Positions 5,545-9,806 of a stretch of DNA of 9,806 nucleotides are shown here, in pieces (position 1 is the stretch's first letter; each line of letters opens with the position of its first letter). Position numbers and translations under genes: made by a program. The notes under the pieces were generated by a model that searched no databases, was not told where the DNA came from, and worked only from the letters and a program-made list of their open reading frames with translations. The stretch is taken from the NCBI GenBank assembly GCA_031278965.1, contig JAITJJ010000213.1, positions 1 to 9,806 on the forward strand, given 5' to 3'. This DNA comes from Deferribacteraceae bacterium. GTDB taxonomy: Bacteria; Chrysiogenota; Deferribacteres; Deferribacterales; JAISNW01.

Positions 5545-8500
5545 TTACCGTTTCAGGTTCAAAAGTTCCTGTATCATCTCGTCAGAGGTGGTGACGACCC
5601 TTGAGTTGGCTTGAAAACCCCGTTGGGTTACAATCATGCTTACAAACTCGGTGGAGAGGTCAACATTGGATTGTTCCAGAGAGTTTGAAGCGATCTGCCC
5701 GCGGAAACCGGAGAGCGGGGTGCCCACCGCTGCGGTGCCGGAGTTGGATGTTTCCTGAAACATGGTGTTGCCCACTTTAAGAAGCCCGCGCTCGTTTTGG
5801 AAGGTGGCGAGAGCTACCTGCCCAATATTGCGCACCTGTCCGTTTGTGTAGTAGCCGATTATTTCGCCCTGTTCGTTAAAGAACTGCTGATCCAGCGCGC
5901 CCAGCGGATAACCGTCCTGCTCTTGGGTGTTTATGGAAGTGTTCGCCCGCGAGAGGGTGAGCCCGTCATTTTTTCCCGGTGTGCCCAAGAAGAGTTTTAT
6001 ATTTGACAAGCGGTTTGTGCCGTTGCCCGGATCAAAGCTGATGGTGGGATTTGGAAGTAAAGTTATGGGGGTGGTGAACGGATCGTAATAGTGACTCGGC
6101 GTGCCGTCCGGGTTGAAACGTATGATGATCTCGTTGGTGGTGGCGCCGTCAAACTCCACTTTTGTGTTTACCTCTGAAGAGGAGATTCTAAGCCGCCACT
6201 CGTTTTTCTCGTGGTTATAGGCGCTGTAGTCAAACTTCACCACATGCTCGTTGCCCTGTTGGTCATAGATCACCATATCTGATACGAAACGCCCGCCGGT
6301 GGCGGTTTCACTGCTCACCTGCGGAAGCCCGATATTGTTGTTGAAAGCGGACATCTTGGAATCAGGATATGCCGAAAGTTTCAGAGAATCAATATTGTTC
6401 GCCTCGCCGTTCTCTCCGTATACGGTCATAACACCGTTTTGCAGAACTACGTTTTTCATCTGGTTGAAACTTGTTCCAAGCCCAAGATATTCTTCCAGAG
6501 CGGTCATCATATTCCCGACCGTACTGCTTACGGCTATTGAAAATGCGTTGGACTTGGTGATCGCCTCTCCGCCTACAGTGGCGTTGAAATTGATAATTGA
6601 GCTTCCTTCCACGAACCCGCACGCCTCCCCGATATTGGTGAAGAGGTTCAGAAGGAGGGTATCTTCCGTAGCAAGGGTTAAAAACTTTTGGGAGGATGTG
6701 GAGTTGCCCGCGCTTATTGCCGCGCTCTGCTGGGCAAGGATATTTTCATCAAAAGAGCCGCCGGAGGAGGCTTTAAGGACGGAAAAATCGGTAAGCTGCC
6801 TGCCTGAAGAGCTTTCAACTTCGGAGACATACCGCTTCTGACCGTTGGTTAATGTAACGGTATTGAGGGGGTTAAACTTGCTCTGCAGGTGAGCGTTGGT
6901 TGGGGTGGTTGTAGTGGCGCCGAAAGTAAAAGAGTCGCCCGCAACTGCTTGCGTGAATTCAAAATAGATCCCGCCGCCGCTCTCATAAGCCGTTACGCCA
7001 GCTGTAGCGGTAAGTGCCGTATTAAGAGCGGCAACAAGAGTTGCGAGGGTATCCCCCGCCGTATAGATATAATTTACAGTGCTGCTGACAGTAGCACCGT
7101 TGTATGTGCCGCTGTAGTTTAATGTAAGCGTATCCCCTGCTGCCATACCGAAGTTACTGATAGCAGCGCTCCTGTTGCTGTAGCTTATCCGCCCTTTGCC
7201 GGATATTTCGGCAATATTCATGCTCCGATAGTTCTTGTCTATCTGGATAGCGTTTATCTGGTTGAAGCTCCCTTCAAGATAGGGGCTTGCCCCTGTGCCC
7301 GCGGTGAAGTTGGCAGGCACGGTTTCAACAGCCGCAATGGTTGAAGCGGCTATGGCACTGCTCGTGTAAGTTCCGTCCAACCTAACGGAACCCAGAGCTG
7401 TATCGTTAAACCGGAAATCAAGCCCTTCCCCGTCCACCACAACGCTTAGTTGGGAAGAACCGAGTTGAGTGTTGAGGGCGGTGGTTATCTGGTTCGCCAA
7501 GTCCGCCAGAGTATGAAACGAGTTCGGCACAAGGGAGTTGCCCGCATCATCATAAATAAATGTAAATTGAACGGGTGCGGCGGGGGTTGCGTCTGTGGTA
7601 TCGCCGTCCAGCATAAATTGAAGTGTCAGCGCTTCACCGTTTTGCAAGCCGAAATTGTTCTCCATATAAGTTGCATCAAAATCGCTCAACACATTGCCCA
7701 ATACGGCGTTTTCAATCTGGTTGGTGAGATCCGCCATGGTCCTGAAGTGTTCGTTATACCGGATATCTTTCTGGAAGAAAAACTCCGAGGTGTGCTTATC
7801 TTGAGTGGCGGCGGTATATGTGCCAGCAAGCCCGTAAAGTATATTGGTTAAATAAGAGGAGTCGCCGCAGCTTATGGAATCAATGGTAAAACCGGTGCTT
7901 GAAACGCCGTCCGTATGCCCTTTGATATATAGCTGCCCTTCCTCTATGGATACGGTGGGAAGTCCTGCCGTGCCGTTGGCGAAATCGGAGGGGTTATCGC
8001 TTATAATTTGCTGAAGAGCGTCTCTAAGCCCGCCAAGAGTGGTAAATTCATAAGCGGACGGCGCGTCTGCGTTGGTATATTTTAGATTGTAGCGATTCCC
8101 GTTGGAAAGCGTTACAACTATAGTGGAACGGTTGGGTTGAAGCCCCAGCGACGAGCCGCCCTCCGTGTAGAGCTGATCAAAGGTGGTGAGGTCTGTAGCG
8201 TTTGCCTTAACGGTGACAAGCTCGCTGGAGGAAAGCCCCAGAGAAGATTGAACGCCGGTGCTTGGATAAACGTTCATAATATCCATACTCCCGGTGGCTT
8301 GGGTAAGTATAGTATTGAAGTTTAAGACTGAACCTGTGGAGCCGGAATCCAAGATGCCTGAATAGTTTATTTCCGTGGTGGCATGCGCCTGCATGATCTT
8401 ATGAGCTTCCGATAAAACAATGTCTGAAGCGCTTGTGTTATATTGAATCTCGCCTGTTACCGGATCCGCCATCCACCCTTGAACGCGGTATCCTGACGGA

Positions 8501-8886
8501 TTGGTCAGAACCCCTGTCTTATCAAAGTTGAAATCCCCCGCCCTTGTATAAAACTTGCTGGTGCTCTCCCCGCGCAGAATAAAGTATCCAGTTCCCTCAA
8601 TGGCAAGGTCTGTGGTGGAATCTGTGGATTTTATAACCCCCTGCGACATGATATTGTCCACCGCCACAAGATACGCTCCGGTGCCCACCTGTCTGGGGTT
8701 GATCCCGCCCCTTGAATCTGTGGGAGCCTTCCCCCCCGCCAGTGTTTGGGAGAGGAGGTCTTGAAAAACCGCCCGCCCCTGCTTAAAACCTATGGTGTTT
8801 ACGTTCGCAATGTTGTTGCCGATAACATCCATTGACTTCTGGTTGACACCCAACCCTGACACAGCCGAATACAACGACCTTAGCAT
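5545..8886 (-). CDS. flgE: Flagellar hook protein FlgE, unusually long (1113 residues)
   Basis: Forms the curved hook joining rod and filament, exported by the flagellar type III system. The N-terminus has the axial-protein rod motif (MLRSLYSAVSGLGVNQKSMD, then NNIANVNTIGFKQGR at 24-38) and IEGTGYFILR at 96-105. Residues about 865-990 match the FlgE D2 region (VIYDQQGNEHVVKFDY), and the C-terminus has SNVDLSTEFVSMIVTQRGFQANSRVV (1073-1098), the conserved coiled-coil axial domain. E. coli FlgE is about 400 residues and Campylobacterota proteins about 700-850, so this one carries a large insert at about 150-860. The insert contains at least five copies of a T-[LMV]-x-x-[LM] helical motif like the flagellin hook IN motif. 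The ATG follows AAAGGAGG (8891-8898) by 4 bases. It lies 137 bases downstream of flgD, probably in the same transcript, and is the last flagellar gene before a convergent gene. No secretion signal peptide, as expected for this export route. Confidence 0.97.
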   Translation of the reverse strand: MLRSLYSAVSGLGVNQKSMDVIGNNIANVNTIGFKQGRAVFQDLLSQTLAGGKAPTDSRGGINPRQVGTGAYLVAVDNIMSQGVIKSTDSTTDLAIEGTGYFILRGESTSKFYTRAGDFNFDKTGVLTNPSGYRVQGWMADPVTGEIQYNTSASDIVLSEAHKIMQAHATTEINYSGILDSGSTGSVLNFNTILTQATGSMDIMNVYPSTGVQSSLGLSSSELVTVKANATDLTTFDQLYTEGGSSLGLQPNRSTIVVTLSNGNRYNLKYTNADAPSAYEFTTLGGLRDALQQIISDNPSDFANGTAGLPTVSIEEGQLYIKGHTDGVSSTGFTIDSISCGDSSYLTNILYGLAGTYTAATQDKHTSEFFFQKDIRYNEHFRTMADLTNQIENAVLGNVLSDFDATYMENNFGLQNGEALTLQFMLDGDTTDATPAAPVQFTFIYDDAGNSLVPNSFHTLADLANQITTALNTQLGSSQLSVVVDGEGLDFRFNDTALGSVRLDGTYTSSAIAASTIAAVETVPANFTAGTGASPYLEGSFNQINAIQIDKNYRSMNIAEISGKGRISYSNRSAAISNFGMAAGDTLTLNYSGTYNGATVSSTVNYIYTAGDTLATLVAALNTALTATAGVTAYESGGGIYFEFTQAVAGDSFTFGATTTTPTNAHLQSKFNPLNTVTLTNGQKRYVSEVESSSGRQLTDFSVLKASSGGSFDENILAQQSAAISAGNSTSSQKFLTLATEDTLLLNLFTNIGEACGFVEGSSIINFNATVGGEAITKSNAFSIAVSSTVGNMMTALEEYLGLGTSFNQMKNVVLQNGVMTVYGENGEANNIDSLKLSAYPDSKMSAFNNNIGLPQVSSETATGGRFVSDMVIYDQQGNEHVVKFDYSAYNHEKNEWRLRISSSEVNTKVEFDGATTNEIIIRFNPDGTPSHYYDPFTTPITLLPNPTISFDPGNGTNRLSNIKLFLGTPGKNDGLTLSRANTSINTQEQDGYPLGALDQQFFNEQGEIIGYYTNGQVRNIGQVALATFQNERGLLKVGNTMFQETSNSGTAAVGTPLSGFRGQIASNSLEQSNVDLSTEFVSMIVTQRGFQANSRVVTTSDEMIQELLNLKR
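6484..8046 (-). repeat. Degenerate internal repeats in the FlgE insert (hook IN-like motifs)
   Basis: Five related helical motifs occur in the FlgE insert: residues 281 (FTTLGGLRDALQQII), 381 (FRTMADLTNQIENAV), 457 (FHTLADLANQITTAL), 611 (GDTLATLVAALNTAL) and 787 (SSTVGNMMTALEEYL). Several are followed by a beta-like stretch, such as VTAYESGGGIYFEF (631-644) and VVLQNGVMTVYG (813-824). The pattern fits the flagellin hook IN motif. Copies 2 and 3 are the most alike. The repeat is visible at protein level only. Confidence 0.6.
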
Positions 8887-9023
8887 AATGCCTCCTTTCT
8901 AAAGCACATTAATTATAATAATCATCTGTCACATCCGTGTGTGTTGCGGGGGGCATCCTTCCCTGCCGCTGAAACTCATCAACGTTAATCCTGCTCTGTC
9001 GGCTGGGAATTAACGGAACCCTG
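8887..9023 (-). other. flgD-flgE spacer with no credible gene
   Basis: These 137 bases hold a hairpin just after flgD, an AT-rich block (about 8908-8924) and the strong flgE Shine-Dalgarno. A TATAAT is present on the minus strand, but no matching -35 is found. The only ATG reading frame with a stop, inside this gap, is 16 codons long and has no family resemblance. Confidence 0.6.
8983..9015 (-). other. RNA hairpin directly downstream of flgD
   Basis: CGTTAATCC (8983-8991) pairs with GG and ATTAACG (9006-9007, 9009-9015), giving 9 base pairs with one bulged base (9008) and a 14-base loop. It starts 8 bases after the flgD stop on the minus strand. No T-run follows, so it is not a terminator; it may be a processing or stability element in the flgD-flgE mRNA. 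Confidence 0.45.
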
Positions 9024-9722
9024 CTAGCCTTTCACCGAATAAACGGTATCCGCCGGCACCAACCCCCCTTGAACTTCAAAGTAGACTTCGCCGTTGGCGC
9101 TCTTCACTCCCAAAACTTCGCCCTCGCCGTAAGTGCCCACTGTTACGCTTTCTCCTGTTTCACTCGCGGCACTGACGGCAAAAGAGTAACTCCCGTTGGG
9201 AAGATAAGTGCCTCCCAACCCTTTGCCGTCCCAAACAAAGGCGTTGGAACCTTTGGTGATTCCGCCGAGCTCATACCCGCCCACAAGCTCCCCGTCTGCG
9301 TTGTATATGGAAACATAGGCAGTGGCGGCGGTGTCAGAGGAATAAAATGCTATGGAGGATACCCCTTCATCGGATATAACAAGGGTATTGGAGTTGTATT
9401 CAATCGTCTTGCCGATGAAGTTTGCAGCATCTATAAGCGGGTTGGCGACATCAGCCGTTGAGGATTGCAATTCAAGCATGGACTGCAAGCTCTCATTCAT
9501 AGCCATCAACTGTTCAAGTTGGGAGAAAGCTGTTGTCTGGGAGGTAAACTCCGCATTATCCATCGGATCCAATGGATCTTGATTCTTCAGTTGTGTAATA
9601 AGGAGGTTAAGAAAGGCTTCTTTGCCGATCTCATCCCCTTTGTCCTCACGGTTTTTGAGGTTTGCCTTATACTGCTCGTATGACACGGACGTTACAGTAG
9701 GCGTAGTTTGACTTAGTTGCAT
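9024..9722 (-). CDS. flgD: Flagellar hook-capping / scaffold protein FlgD
   Basis: A 232-residue protein that caps the growing hook and guides FlgE subunit assembly; it is exported by the flagellar type III system and is absent from the finished hook. Residues 36-73 carry the FlgD N-terminal signature (EAFLNLLITQLKNQDPLDPM, then DNAEFTSQTTAFSQLEQL). Residues about 100-190 form the FlgD beta-rich Ig/tudor-like domain, with the family motif NAFVWDGKGLGGTYLPNGSY (160-179). The length matches E. coli FlgD (231 residues). The ATG start follows AAAGGAG (9729-9735) by 6 bases. It precedes flgE on the same strand with a 137-base spacer, consistent with co-transcription. No promoter is evident in the short upstream stretch, so the operon promoter is probably further upstream. 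Confidence 0.96.
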   Translation of the reverse strand: MQLSQTTPTVTSVSYEQYKANLKNREDKGDEIGKEAFLNLLITQLKNQDPLDPMDNAEFTSQTTAFSQLEQLMAMNESLQSMLELQSSTADVANPLIDAANFIGKTIEYNSNTLVISDEGVSSIAFYSSDTAATAYVSIYNADGELVGGYELGGITKGSNAFVWDGKGLGGTYLPNGSYSFAVSAASETGESVTVGTYGEGEVLGVKSANGEVYFEVQGGLVPADTVYSVKG

Positions 9723-9779
9723 AAAAAACTCCTTTGCACACTATATTTATTTCATGGTATCACGCGGATGCATAAAATC

Positions 9780-9806
9780 TTAGGCGTATACCCCTTCTCT
9801 CTCCTT
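9780..9806 (-). CDS. Possible C-terminal end of an upstream gene (candidate fliK)
   Basis: One minus-strand frame at the right edge reads eight codons (KEREGVYA) and stops at TAA 9782-9780. This ends 57 bases before flgD, a spacing that fits the tail of an upstream operon gene. fliK often precedes flgD-flgE, but eight residues cannot identify a protein. Confidence 0.3.
   Translation of the reverse strand, partial: KEREGVYA

Noticed and set aside
6299..6841. Plus-strand 180-codon open frame
   Set aside because: Antisense to flgE in a region with unbroken hook-protein coding; low-complexity product without family motifs.
7450..7851. Plus-strand 133-codon open frame
   Set aside because: Antisense shadow of flgE; no recognisable domain.
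8936..8986. Sixteen-codon ATG frame (MSFSGREGCPPQHTRM) between flgD and flgE
   Set aside because: Very short, no good Shine-Dalgarno, no family resemblance; its first bases overlap the hairpin arm.
9069..9461. Plus-strand 130-codon open frame
   Set aside because: Antisense shadow of flgD, which carries unmistakable FlgD motifs.

Overview
The window looks like a stretch of a motile, Gram-negative-type bacterial chromosome with moderate G+C and AT-rich gaps between genes. Deferribacterota, Chrysiogenota or Campylobacterota-like lineages would fit the very long hook protein, the flgD-flgE order, the cNMP/CBS/DUF294 protein and the sigma-54 promoter. That placement is inference; there is no rRNA or other marker gene here.

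Layout: 1-1252 (minus) is the N-terminal two thirds of a glycogen debranching enzyme that starts with GTG and runs off the left edge. 1503-3371 (minus) encodes a four-domain signalling protein (cNMP-binding, CBS pair, GlnD-like nucleotidyltransferase of the DUF294 type, DUF294 C-terminal domain) whose catalytic motif looks lost. A 377-base AT-rich divergent region follows. 3749-5413 (plus) encodes an ammonium channel with a whole P-II (GlnK) protein fused to its C-terminus, behind a near-perfect sigma-54 promoter. 5414-5544 is a convergent gap with two hairpins. 5545-8886 (minus) is flgE, a 1113-residue flagellar hook protein, and 9024-9722 (minus) is flgD, the hook cap/scaffold. The last 27 bases may be the tail of an upstream flagellar gene.

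How they fit: flgD and flgE are consecutive steps in hook assembly and are probably co-transcribed. The Amt-P-II fusion puts the transporter and its gate regulator in one chain, in a nitrogen-type (sigma-54) transcription unit. The fused P-II keeps the channel-plugging arginine and the 2-oxoglutarate/ATP residues but has lost the uridylylation tyrosine. The divergent neighbour belongs to a nucleotidyltransferase family distantly related to the P-II uridylyltransferase GlnD and has itself lost the catalytic aspartates. The fusion and its control region are the most interesting part of the window.
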